14,736 bases of DNA from Verrucomicrobiaceae bacterium (GCA_021151605.1 JAGKWZ010000129.1:1-14736), one strand, 5' to 3'; shown: positions 1 to 7,200, counted from the stretch's first letter. Program-made: numbers and translations. Notes: generated by a model from the sequence alone, not told the origin.

Positions 1-192
1 GTAGTAGCGCATTTTGAAGTCACCGCCTTCTGTGGCGGGCTCGACGCAGAGCAGTCCGTCGGCACCGATGCCGCGATGCCTGTCGCAGAGCTTCTCGATC
101 TGGTCCTTCGTCAGGGCGAGTGAGAGATCGCGATTGTCCAGCATGACGAAGTCATTGCCGGCACCGTTCATTTTGGTGAAGTGGAGGGTCAT
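1..192 (-). CDS. dapF: Diaminopimelate epimerase, N-terminal part (cut by window edge)
   Basis: DapF interconverts LL- and meso-diaminopimelate in the cytoplasm, supplying meso-DAP for lysine and for peptidoglycan cross-links. The frame is open from an ATG at 192 to the window edge and gives the first 64 residues. Two family signatures are visible: the N-terminal KMNGAGNDFVMLD strand (residues 8-20) and the RHRGIGADGLL motif (residues 39-49). The start agrees with the family, in which the K-M-x-G-x-G-N-D-F motif lies within about ten residues of the N-terminus. The two catalytic cysteines would lie further on, outside the window. There is no Shine-Dalgarno sequence before the start. The upstream small membrane protein ends 151 nt away on the same strand, so co-transcription is possible but not shown. 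Confidence 0.93.
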   Translation of the reverse strand, partial: MTLHFTKMNGAGNDFVMLDNRDLSLALTKDQIEKLCDRHRGIGADGLLCVEPATEGGDFKMRYY

Positions 193-343
193 GGAAAAGG
201 GCGCGGAGTCAAAGCGAGGGCTGGGGAGTGGTCAAGCTCAGTCCAGCCCATTGTCGTCTTGCCAGAGTGAGATGATGTCTGGCACACTGAAGAGTAATGC
301 TTGTAGGACGAGCTTGAGGTGCAACGGACCATTCTCTGCTAGC

Positions 344-613
344 TCAGCCGACGAGCCTGTATTTCGTCTGCTCATAAGCCACGAAGACTGCATAGAGAGG
401 GTAGGGCAAAAGCAGGAAACCAAGCAGATCCCACATGCTTGGCTGATGTGGTAGCAAGCAGCTAACCCGCAGTGCTGCCAGCATCATTCCGAGAATGCTT
501 ACCACGGCTAAACCTTCCAGCCAGTCAAGGTAGCTGGGGGTGGATGGCGAAGGTGAATCATCGGACATGGCCACATGCGTCCCGAGGACTTGGATCGGAA
601 CCATCAGCGACAA
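344..613 (-). CDS. Small two-helix membrane protein, unknown function
   Basis: I do not recognise this protein. Counted from a TTG at 613 it has 89 residues, with two hydrophobic stretches at about residues 33-54 and 60-80, so it is probably an integral inner-membrane protein. The start is uncertain. A GGAGG at 620-624 (minus strand) lies 6 nt before the TTG at 613, and a promoter-like pair lies just upstream. ATG codons at 604 and 568 are alternatives, and the 568 start (MSDDSPSPST, 74 residues) looks the most protein-like. The C-terminus after the second helix is short and ends with a TGA at 344. A different minus-strand frame covering 238-423 continues with a hydrophobic stretch, so a frameshift cannot be excluded. 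Confidence 0.5.
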   Translation of the reverse strand: MSLMVPIQVLGTHVAMSDDSPSPSTPSYLDWLEGLAVVSILGMMLAALRVSCLLPHQPSMWDLLGFLLLPYPLYAVFVAYEQTKYRLVG

Positions 614-640
614 ATCAATCCTCCAGTCCTGTCATGGGCA

Positions 641-669
641 AAAATAATTTCGTAAGATTTTCCTCACAA
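641..669 (-). promoter_or_regulatory. Possible sigma70-type promoter for the small membrane protein
   Basis: On the minus strand TTGTGA (664-669) and TATTTT (641-646) are separated by 17 nt, matching the -35/-10 layout. The expected start of transcription is about 20-30 nt before the candidate TTG at 613, with GGAGG at 620-624 between them. This is pattern evidence only, and the surroundings are AT-rich. Confidence 0.35.
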
Positions 670-697
670 AGCGCCACCCATGGTTATGGACGGCGGA

Positions 698-1615
698 TCA
701 AGGGACGGGTTCGCCAGAGTCATAGACCCAGCGGACGAGCTGCTGGTCGCGGATATGGGCGTGGCTGGGGACTTCTTGGGGGCCAAAAATGGTGTTGGTG
801 GGGTAGGTGACGTCGATGACCCAGGTGGGTTTGCCATCAATGGTTTCCTGACGCGGCAGGCTCCAGTGCGTGACCTTCTTTGGGTCCACATCGGTAACAC
901 GTCCGGTGGAAATCACTGCCAGTAGCAAATTGTAGCTGCCGTCAGGATTCTGTGTGGGTTTGCCATCCGCGCCGAAGTTCACCCCAAGGCCATTCGACAT
1001 CGTGCTGTTGTCCTTGCCCGGCGTTGTGACCCTCGTCTTCGCCTTTACCCAGGCCTCACGTGCCTGCTCGATGCGGCCCGCCTTCCACTTTTCATAGCTT
1101 AGCTGAATTTGGGCGGGGAAGTCTGTGTCGATGACTTCGATGCTGCCCCTTGCTGGTGATGTAGCTGTGGGAGCTACCGAGAGCATCCCCTGATCTGCTG
1201 CCATCGCTTGGACAGTGGCTCCAGCTCGTATCGTGGAGCTACCCACACTCATCTGCACCTGCACGTCTTTTTTCAAAACGACTGCACGTGGAAAGGCCTG
1301 CTTTGGGATGACCGTCCAGTTCTTGGTCACTGACTCCGCCGTCGGAATGGCTGGCGGCACAAATTCGCCCGTGGGCACTTGTGGGATCGTGGGCTTCCAT
1401 TCGTCATCTTTTTTTACGAGAGCGGGCGCGGCGGTGGTGGCGGTCGAAGGCGCTGGTCCGTCATCCTCCACAACGTGGGTAGGGATCTGTGCCACCGGAG
1501 CCGCTGGGCGCGGACCTTTTTCGAAAATGACACGGTCCCAGCGGGGCGCGAGGAAATAATCGTAGGCGGTGAACAGGCCACCGATGATGAGGAGGGTGAA
1601 GAAGAGGGATTTCAT
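698..1615 (-). CDS. Membrane-anchored protein with SH3-like region, unknown function
   Basis: This 305-residue protein starts at an ATG (1615). Residues 3-23 are hydrophobic (FFTLLIIGGLFTAYDYF) after a single Lys, with no evident lipobox, which suggests an N-terminal anchor or an uncleaved signal. Residues about 33-70 are rich in Pro, Ala and acidic residues and look like a flexible linker. Residues about 95-165 (from NWTVIPKQAFPRAVVL through the run ending GSIEVIDTDF) resemble a bacterial SH3-like fold with short beta strands; this is a judgement from pattern, not a search result. Residues 170-190 are helical and charged, and the C-terminal 80 residues look like mixed beta structure. The protein would act at the outer face of the inner membrane. 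Its start lies 74 nt downstream of the queG stop on the same strand, so read-through from the dus-queG unit is possible. Confidence 0.75.
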   Translation of the reverse strand: MKSLFFTLLIIGGLFTAYDYFLAPRWDRVIFEKGPRPAAPVAQIPTHVVEDDGPAPSTATTAAPALVKKDDEWKPTIPQVPTGEFVPPAIPTAESVTKNWTVIPKQAFPRAVVLKKDVQVQMSVGSSTIRAGATVQAMAADQGMLSVAPTATSPARGSIEVIDTDFPAQIQLSYEKWKAGRIEQAREAWVKAKTRVTTPGKDNSTMSNGLGVNFGADGKPTQNPDGSYNLLLAVISTGRVTDVDPKKVTHWSLPRQETIDGKPTWVIDVTYPTNTIFGPQEVPSHAHIRDQQLVRWVYDSGEPVP

Positions 1616-1688
1616 GGGGGGATGACACCGAGGATGAGGTTGCCGAGGGTAAACCGATTTCCCAGCACCTAATTAGAGAAATAATCCA

Positions 1689-2738
1689 TCAAGCCCCACG
1701 CCGCTGGATTTCCTGCACGGCCCATGCGGCATGTTCGGCGATGAGTGGGTGCTCATCCTTCAAAAGTGGGAGCAGGGCAGGGAGGTCGTCTCGCGTGCCT
1801 GTGTTCCCCAGGGCCACGCATACGTTGCGGAGGAAAGCTGGGCGTTTGATCCGCTTGATCGGGCTTTTGGCAAAGAGTGCCCGGAAGTCCTCATCAGTGA
1901 GGCTAAGGAAGTCGCGCAGGCGTTTACTGAAAACCGCCTCGCGCGCCTGAAAGGCAGCTTCATGAGAAAGCTGGGCAAACTTGTTCCAAGGACAGGCTGT
2001 GAGGCAGTCGTCGCAGCCGTAGATCCGGTCGCCCATAGCTTGTCGAAACTCCTCGGGGATCGGTCCTTTGTTTTCGATCGTGAGGTAACTGACGCAGCGG
2101 CGGGCATCTAGGCGGCGTGGGGCTGTGATGGCCTGAGTGGGGCAGGCAGCAATGCAACGGGTGCATTTTCCACAATGATCTTTCGCGGGTGCATCAGGCT
2201 CGATCTCCAGGGTCGTGATTAGCTCGGCCAGGAAGAACCAAGTGCCCAGGCTGCGATGGATCTGCATGGTGCTTTTGCCTCCCCAGCCGAGTCCTGCCTC
2301 GCTGGCCCAGTCACGCTCCAGAACGGGGCCAGTGTCCACATAGTAACGCTGCTGTCCACCATGGCTGATCAGCCATGTGTCCAGTGCCTTTAGCTTGGCG
2401 GTGATCAGGTCGTGGTAGTCCTCGTTCCATGCATAACGGGCGATCCGATACCCGCCTGCGCTCGTTTTCGGCAGGCCGCCTTGATGATAGTTCAGCGCCA
2501 GGACGATCACACTCCGCGCCCCAGGCTGAACCAGACGTGGGTCTGTGCGACGGTCCATGTTTCGCTGCATCCAAGCCATGTCTCCGTGTCTTCCCTCAGC
2601 CACCCACTGCTCGTAAAGCTGCCGATGTGGTGCCGGCTTTGCCTCTGCTACGCGGCAGTCTGCAAAACCCAGCTCACGCGTGCGCTCGCAGAGCTGAGAT
2701 TTGATGAGGTCGGGCATGGCGGAACACAGTGAGTTCAC
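1689..2738 (-). CDS. queG: Epoxyqueuosine reductase QueG
   Basis: QueG reduces epoxyqueuosine to queuosine in the wobble position of GUN-anticodon tRNAs; it is a cobalamin-dependent cytoplasmic iron-sulfur enzyme. Counted from the GTG at 2738 the protein has 349 residues. Visible are the catalytic Asp in VDTGPVLER (Asp135), the first cluster motif CGKCTRCIAACP (Cys189, 192, 195, 199), Cys215, and the second motif CDDCLTACPWN (Cys242, 245, 249), all in the order of the family. Residues 300-345 form a C-terminal HEAT-like tail, common in full-length QueG. The GTG start overlaps the TGA of the upstream dus gene (GTGA), which suggests translational coupling. An in-frame ATG at 2717 (MPDLIKSQL) is an alternative start. 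Neither has a Shine-Dalgarno sequence. Confidence 0.95.
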   Translation of the reverse strand: MNSLCSAMPDLIKSQLCERTRELGFADCRVAEAKPAPHRQLYEQWVAEGRHGDMAWMQRNMDRRTDPRLVQPGARSVIVLALNYHQGGLPKTSAGGYRIARYAWNEDYHDLITAKLKALDTWLISHGGQQRYYVDTGPVLERDWASEAGLGWGGKSTMQIHRSLGTWFFLAELITTLEIEPDAPAKDHCGKCTRCIAACPTQAITAPRRLDARRCVSYLTIENKGPIPEEFRQAMGDRIYGCDDCLTACPWNKFAQLSHEAAFQAREAVFSKRLRDFLSLTDEDFRALFAKSPIKRIKRPAFLRNVCVALGNTGTRDDLPALLPLLKDEHPLIAEHAAWAVQEIQRRGA

Positions 2739-3763
2739 GCTTCTGTCAGAGCAGAGGCTTCCTCGGCGGAGCTCTCCAAAGCCAGAGTTATTTGACGGGT
2801 AAGAAAGTCGGCCATGATGTCCTCGAGTTCCATGAGGCTGGAGATGTGACTGAATCTGCCGCGCAGGAGTTTGCCGCCGGGGAGACTCTTCGTATAGTTC
2901 ATCAAGCGTGTTCGCATGGAGCGCATGACTTCAAATTCACCTCCGCGCGTGCTGCGCGCCAAGGCCATGGTGCAATGACGGCGCATGAGGCCGAAACGCT
3001 GCTCCACGGTGGCTGGCGGCAGATGGGAGCCGGTCGCGAGATAGTGCTTCACTTCCTGAAAGATCCAGGGGTTCGTCATGGCGGCGCGACCGATCATGAC
3101 GCCAGAAACGCCAGTCTGCGCGCGCCGCACCTCCACATCGGTTCCGGTGGTGAGGTCGCCGTTGCCGATGACAGGAATTTTGACCGCGTCGGCTACCTGG
3201 GCGATGACATCCCAGTCGGCTAGGCCACTGTAGCCCTGGGCTTTGGTGCGCCCGTGAACGGCGATTGCCTGGATGCCGCAATCTTCCAGGATTCGCGCGA
3301 TTGAGACCGCGTTGATAGACTGGGAGTCCCAGCCGATGCGCATCTTCGCGGTAACAGGGATGGGAACGGCTTTGACAATGCTGCTGGCGACATTGGCAAG
3401 CAGGGGGCAGTCACGGAGCAGGGATGAACCGCCATTTTTGGAGACGACTTTATTGACGGGACAGCCGAAGTTGATGTCGATGAAGTCGGGCTGCTTCCAG
3501 TCGATGATTTTCCGCGCGGCTTCCCCCATGCGAACGCCGTCTGAGCCGAAGAGTTGAACTCCAAGGGGGCGCTGGGGCTCATCGAAGTCTGTGTAGTGCC
3601 GGGTTCGGTCATCTCGCTGGAGGATGCCCTCGGCAGAGACGAACTCTGTGACCATGACGTCGGCACCCAGTTCTTTGCAGAGACTGCGGAACACGATATC
3701 CGTGATGCCAGCCATAGGGGCCAGATAAAGGGGGAAAGAATCGTGAGTCAGCCAGGGAAGCAT
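2735..3763 (-). CDS. dusB: tRNA-dihydrouridine synthase, DusB-like
   Basis: Dus enzymes reduce specific uridines of tRNA to dihydrouridine, using FMN and NADPH. The 342-residue protein has the FMN-binding start LAPMAGITD (residues 14-22), the catalytic Cys in INFGCPVNKV (Cys101), Lys140 in TAKMRIGWD, His170 in AVHGRTKAQGYSG, and the phosphate-binding VIGNGDL and GVMIGRAAMTNPW segments, all typical of a complete enzyme. The length fits the family. I chose the ATG at 3763 because it places the FMN motif about 14 residues from the N-terminus and lies downstream of a promoter-like pair. The frame stays open to a TTG at 3832, but that would fall upstream of the likely transcript. The stop overlaps queG by 4 nt, pairing two tRNA-modification genes. 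The subfamily (DusB against other Dus types) is less certain than the function. Confidence 0.93.
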   Translation of the reverse strand: MLPWLTHDSFPLYLAPMAGITDIVFRSLCKELGADVMVTEFVSAEGILQRDDRTRHYTDFDEPQRPLGVQLFGSDGVRMGEAARKIIDWKQPDFIDINFGCPVNKVVSKNGGSSLLRDCPLLANVASSIVKAVPIPVTAKMRIGWDSQSINAVSIARILEDCGIQAIAVHGRTKAQGYSGLADWDVIAQVADAVKIPVIGNGDLTTGTDVEVRRAQTGVSGVMIGRAAMTNPWIFQEVKHYLATGSHLPPATVEQRFGLMRRHCTMALARSTRGGEFEVMRSMRTRLMNYTKSLPGGKLLRGRFSHISSLMELEDIMADFLTRQITLALESSAEEASALTEA

Positions 3764-3809
3764 GTGGGAAACTAGCGCAAGTGGCAGTATGGGCAAGGTT
3801 CGTGCTTGC

Positions 3810-3839
3810 TCTATCAGCTTCCTGGAGTGCAATAGTCAA
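3810..3839 (-). promoter_or_regulatory. Possible promoter of the dus-queG unit
   Basis: On the minus strand TTGACT (3834-3839) is followed after 18 nt by GATAGA (3810-3815). The -35 element is good and the -10 weak. It would start transcription near 3803, about 40 nt before the ATG at 3763, and sits in the 81-nt divergent gap between dus and the plus-strand gene at 3845. No equally good plus-strand promoter is seen in that gap. Confidence 0.35.
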
Positions 3840-3844
3840 AACCC

Positions 3845-5566
3845 ATGTCAGACAATCCTACCCAATCCACCGCAGATGCATCCGATGTTTCCCAAACGGT
3901 AGGAAGTCCTTCCAATGAAGCGGAGTCCCAGAACTCAGGGGAGTTGGTTGTGGAGCCTGTGGGCGTGCCGGAGGTGGACAAGAAACCAGAAGAAAAACCA
4001 AGTGAGAAGCCGGAATCAGCTCAGGCTGCTCTGGAAAGCTTGGCCGGTGCTAAAGTCGAGGTCTTGCCCCTCATTAACGGCAATGAGCCGAATATAGAGC
4101 GGTTTATGGAACTGTCCTACACGAGCCCGGTGGCGGCGCGCATGGCCAGTCGGTCGCTCATTGAAACCTTTGACGACAAAGGCCAATGGTTGGCATCCCT
4201 GGTTCAGCCTTCTCACTTGGTTGCCGAATTGCGGCAGGAGTGTTCGGAACTCAGTTCTCTGGTGATCATGCTCTGGGTGCGCCAGGGAGAGATGCAAAAG
4301 CTTAAGACCCTGAGCGAGTCGCTGCTGGAAGAACTTCCGGCCCGGAGAACGCGTGAGGCTGCGCGCACCATGGCTGTGCTCGCTGGATTGCTAGGTATCC
4401 TAAGGCCAAGTATCGCCCAAAAGCTGATCGCCACCGCGACACCATCGTTGAATGATCTGGCTGATGGCAGCCTGATGCGGGATGCACGTCGATGGGTGGA
4501 CGCTGGCCGAGTGTTGGAGACGAGTCAGCCTGAGGTCAGAAATTTTTGGAACCGGCAACTTCGTGAGCCGGGCAATGATTGGAACTGGGACTCCTCGGAA
4601 TCGCGCATGGCTCTGCGGAACCTTGCGGATATTCTTCCTGCGGAAGGTCAGATGCTGGAGGTTTTTCAATCAGCTGTTCCCGGTTACTGGTGGGATCTCT
4701 GGCGGAGCCAGCGCTTCATGAATTCCGCACCGTCCTCCGGTTCGGGCAGTCGGAAAGCAGGGGTTTTTGGCCTGGGGCTCCTCTTCGGTATGGCGTTGGT
4801 CGGCATAAGTTGGTTTTTCCTATATTTCGATGGGTCTATCTCTCCTCAGCCCTCAGCCGCAATAGCGATTGCTTCTCCGCAGGTAACTCCGCCGCAGGTA
4901 ACTCCGCCGCAGGTAACTCCGCCCAATAAAGATGCTCCTCCAATTCAGTCGGTTCAGGTTGTCAAGCCAGCAGAGCCCGCCAAGGCTCCAGCGTCTTCGA
5001 AAGAAGAGATGGTTCCAGCTCCGCCAATTCGGGAATCTCTGCGCCAGTTGCAGTCCGTGCTGAAACGGAGCGCCTCAAACACGCTTCAACCACTCAAACC
5101 AACCAGCATCGGTTTGCCTAAGGCGACTCCAAGCCAGTCCAAACCCGAGCTCCGCGCCACTGCGTTGGCCAGACATGCAGAGGCAAATCCTGACGTAAAG
5201 CGCCTCGTCAGCTTGGTGAAAAACAGTTCCTACCGGGAGAATGCCGCGCTTATTCAGGGGGAGAACAGTGTGGCACCCAGAGGTAGCCCGACTTTCCGAG
5301 GTTTGATCCACTGGCTAATTCTCGATCCTCCTCAGCACCCAGATGTCAGGCTCGCTGTCACCAAGCTTGCCCTACATGCCATGCCGATTGAGGACACTAT
5401 CAGCGTGTTTGAGCTTTGCTATTACCCGGGTTCTGCCAACGAGAATGAGATCAAACGCTGCGCCGGCCTTTTGCTGGAACTGCCAGAAATATCCATCACA
5501 GAGTCGCATCGTCAGATTTTAAACAAGATCATTGCCATGAATCCTGCAAAACCGCCCCAGCCTTGA
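3845..5566 (+). CDS. Large membrane protein with Pro-rich stalk, unknown function
   Basis: I do not recognise this 573-residue protein. Residues 1-65 are low-complexity and rich in Ser, Glu, Pro and Lys, with no signal peptide. Residues about 75-290 look like an all-helical domain with amphipathic, Leu/Ala-rich segments and several Trp. One clear transmembrane helix follows at about 306-328 (GVFGLGLLFGMALVGISWFF). After it come three perfect QVTPP repeats and a Pro/Ala/Lys-rich linker to about residue 445, then a helical C-terminal domain of about 120 residues. The layout suggests a helical domain on one side of the inner membrane and a stalk plus globular domain on the other; an N-in, C-out topology is inferred from the missing signal peptide. 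At least seven PP pairs occur, which matters because efp lies two genes downstream. The stop is 12 nt before the SMP-30-like gene, so they probably share a transcript. Confidence 0.8.
   Translation: MSDNPTQSTADASDVSQTVGSPSNEAESQNSGELVVEPVGVPEVDKKPEEKPSEKPESAQAALESLAGAKVEVLPLINGNEPNIERFMELSYTSPVAARMASRSLIETFDDKGQWLASLVQPSHLVAELRQECSELSSLVIMLWVRQGEMQKLKTLSESLLEELPARRTREAARTMAVLAGLLGILRPSIAQKLIATATPSLNDLADGSLMRDARRWVDAGRVLETSQPEVRNFWNRQLREPGNDWNWDSSESRMALRNLADILPAEGQMLEVFQSAVPGYWWDLWRSQRFMNSAPSSGSGSRKAGVFGLGLLFGMALVGISWFFLYFDGSISPQPSAAIAIASPQVTPPQVTPPQVTPPNKDAPPIQSVQVVKPAEPAKAPASSKEEMVPAPPIRESLRQLQSVLKRSASNTLQPLKPTSIGLPKATPSQSKPELRATALARHAEANPDVKRLVSLVKNSSYRENAALIQGENSVAPRGSPTFRGLIHWLILDPPQHPDVRLAVTKLALHAMPIEDTISVFELCYYPGSANENEIKRCAGLLLELPEISITESHRQILNKIIAMNPAKPPQP
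4877..4921 (+). repeat. Three perfect 15-bp tandem repeats in the stalk
   Basis: The unit CCGCAGGTAACTCCG occurs three times without a mismatch (4877-4891, 4892-4906, 4907-4921). It is in frame and encodes PQVTP, giving the repeated QVTPP motif of the stalk. The perfect identity at DNA level suggests recent slippage and possible length variation between strains. Confidence 0.95.
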
Positions 5567-5578
5567 CCGGGCGGCTTG

Positions 5579-6451
5579 ATGCTGCGTATTACTGATCACA
5601 TGATCCAAGTCGAACCCGTCGGAAAATACATATCGGTTTGGGGTGAAGGCCCCATCTGGAACCAGGACCACCTTCTATACGTCGATATCGAGGCGCATCG
5701 AATTCTCACTTTCCACCCTTTAACGCAGGAAGAAAAGGTTTGGGACGTGGGTGAACGCGTAGGCACCGTGGTTCCACGAGCCAAAGGTGGACTGGTATGG
5801 GCTGGTGATACGGGTTTTCATTTCTTCAATCAGTTCACAGGTGAGAGCGCACGAATTGGTGATCCAGAGTCCGACATGCAGGACAACCGCTTCAATGACG
5901 GCAAGTGTGATCCCGCAGGCAGGTTGTGGGCTGGTAGCATCTGTTTAAAAAAGGAGCCTGAAGCTGCGCTGTACTGTCTGCATACTGATCTCCGCATCGA
6001 AAAGAAGTTCAGTTCCGTGACGAACTCCAATGGCATCATCTGGAGCCGTGATACGGCCACGATGTATTACATCGACACCCCAAGTAAGAAAATTCGTGCC
6101 TTCGATTTCGATGCCGGAACAAGCCTCATTGCTAACGAGCGTGTCATCTGGGACACCAGTGATGATGCATCAAGCCCGGACGGCATGACCATTGACAGCG
6201 AGGACCGCCTTTGGATTGCCTTCTGCCATGGATCCAAAGTCGTTTGTTTTGATCCAGTGCAGAAGAAAGTCACTGAGCAGATCAACTTCCCCTGCATGGA
6301 GACCACTGCTTGTGCCTTTGGTGGTCCGGAGCTGAAAGATCTTTATGTCACCACAGGTCTCAAGCCGGGCGTCACTGAAGAGTTAGCAGGCAGGCTTTTT
6401 GTTTGCCGCCCCGGTGCACAGGGCGTTCCCTCGGACGCTTTTGCCGGGTGA
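5579..6451 (+). CDS. SMP-30/gluconolactonase/LRE family sugar lactone hydrolase
   Basis: Members of this six-bladed beta-propeller family are metal-dependent lactonases that open sugar lactones such as gluconolactone. The 290-residue protein has the expected metal and substrate positions: Glu23 in WGEGPIW, Arg104 and Asn106 in NRFNDGKCDPAGRLW, Asn151 in NSNGIIW, and Asp201 in SPDGMTIDSEDRLW. Each blade shows the family pattern of a D-x-x-G-R-L-W type strand. There is no signal peptide, so it is probably cytoplasmic. The ATG at 5579 is preceded directly by a TTG at 5576; a further ATG lies at 5600. The substrate cannot be told from sequence, and no sugar-catabolic genes are nearby. It sits between the unknown membrane protein and efp. 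Confidence 0.9.
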   Translation: MLRITDHMIQVEPVGKYISVWGEGPIWNQDHLLYVDIEAHRILTFHPLTQEEKVWDVGERVGTVVPRAKGGLVWAGDTGFHFFNQFTGESARIGDPESDMQDNRFNDGKCDPAGRLWAGSICLKKEPEAALYCLHTDLRIEKKFSSVTNSNGIIWSRDTATMYYIDTPSKKIRAFDFDAGTSLIANERVIWDTSDDASSPDGMTIDSEDRLWIAFCHGSKVVCFDPVQKKVTEQINFPCMETTACAFGGPELKDLYVTTGLKPGVTEELAGRLFVCRPGAQGVPSDAFAG

Positions 6452-6508
6452 AGCGGGCTGGATTGCCTCTTGCTTTCCTGGTCCACCCGCCTAAACACGC
6501 CCGCTCCT

Positions 6509-7075
6509 ATGGCTTCCACCCCAGTTATCAATCTCCGCAAAGGCCATGCCGTGCGGTACAACAATGAAGTGTGCATCGTCTCTGCCTTTGAGCTGAAGAC
6601 CCCTCCGCGCATGGCCTCTTACGTGCAGATGTCCATCCGCACACTTGGCACCGGCAAGGTTTACAACCTGCGCATGACTTCCAATGAGTCCCTCGAATCC
6701 GTCAATCTCGAGAGACAGCCTCATGAATTCAGCTACAAGGATGGGGACGGCTTCCATTTCATGCATCCTGAGACCTTTGAGGATGTCATCCTGACTGAAT
6801 CCAACGTCGGTGAATCCAAGGACTACCTGATCGAAGGTCAGAAATACACAGTGCAGTTTGCTGACGGCACAGCCATCGGCATTGAGCTTCCCGCTTCAGT
6901 GACCATGCAGGTCACGGAGGCTCCTGAAGGTGTGAAGGGCGACTCCGCCAACAATGTCTATAAAGCCGCTGTGCTGGAAACCGGCCTTGTTGTTCAAGTG
7001 CCTCTTTTCATTGGTCCTGGTGACAAGATCAGTGTCAAGACAGAGGACAACTCCTACCTGGGTCGTGTGAACTGA
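6509..7075 (+). CDS. efp: Translation elongation factor P with Arg-tipped loop
   Basis: EF-P binds ribosomes stalled on consecutive prolines and promotes peptide-bond formation. The 188-residue length is that expected for the family. The N-terminal KOW-like domain (1-64), the middle OB domain (65-127, with YKDGDGFHFMHPETFED) and the C-terminal OB domain (128-188, with GLVVQVPLFIGPGDKISV) are all complete. The start is the ATG at 6509; upstream in-frame codons back to a TTG at 6470 do not look like EF-P. The unusual part is the loop that carries the modified Lys34 in E. coli: here it reads LKTPPRMASYVQ with Arg34 at the tip and no Lys in the P-G-K-G position. It could be unmodified, as in EfpL/YeiP, or Arg-modified, as in the EarP system; no modification gene is in the window. 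No Shine-Dalgarno sequence is seen. Confidence 0.96.
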   Translation: MASTPVINLRKGHAVRYNNEVCIVSAFELKTPPRMASYVQMSIRTLGTGKVYNLRMTSNESLESVNLERQPHEFSYKDGDGFHFMHPETFEDVILTESNVGESKDYLIEGQKYTVQFADGTAIGIELPASVTMQVTEAPEGVKGDSANNVYKAAVLETGLVVQVPLFIGPGDKISVKTEDNSYLGRVN

Positions 7076-7100
7076 TTTATTCGACAAATGTTTTCACACA

Positions 7101-7124
7101 ACCACGACCCACGAGGGTCGTGGT
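7101..7124 (+). terminator. Strong hairpin after efp, possible terminator
   Basis: A perfect 10-bp stem (ACCACGACCC with GGGTCGTGGT) closes a 4-nt ACGA loop, 25 nt after the efp stop. There is no U-tract behind it (TCACTCCTCT follows), so it is either a terminator lacking the U-run or a transcript-stabilising 3' hairpin. The stem is symmetrical and could act on either strand. Confidence 0.55.
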
Positions 7125-7200
7125 CACTCCTCTAAGTAACGAGGAGTCTGAGCAAAGCGGTGCAGACTCACGTAATCAGACTCTAGCACGCACTCGTGGG
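7101..7200 (+). other. Cluster of competing hairpins, candidate structured RNA
   Basis: Besides the 7101-7124 hairpin, ACTCCTC (7126-7132) pairs with GAGGAGT (7141-7147), and GAGTCTG (7144-7150) pairs with CAGACTC (7163-7169); these two stems share four bases and so exclude each other. A second CAGACTC at 7177-7183 could replace the first. CCCACGAG across the loop of the first hairpin (7108-7115) is complementary to CTCGTGGG at 7193-7200, closing the whole segment. All pairings are read directly from the sequence. Function is unknown: it could be the 3' end of the efp transcript, a small RNA, or one copy of a dispersed repeat. Confidence 0.4.

Noticed and set aside
14..454. 146-codon plus-strand open frame at the left edge
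   Set aside because: It is antisense to dapF, whose family motifs are clear, and its translation is low-quality Ser/Arg-rich sequence.
2729..3223. 164-codon plus-strand open frame
   Set aside because: It is antisense to dus, which carries a complete set of family motifs.
4877..4921. Short tandem repeats considered as a CRISPR-like array
   Set aside because: The 15-bp units are directly adjacent, without spacers, and lie in frame inside a coding sequence.
4579..4929. Alternative frame through the 15-bp repeats giving AAGNS repeats
   Set aside because: The 573-residue frame is continuous across the region and has a sensible transmembrane helix; the other frame is a shadow.
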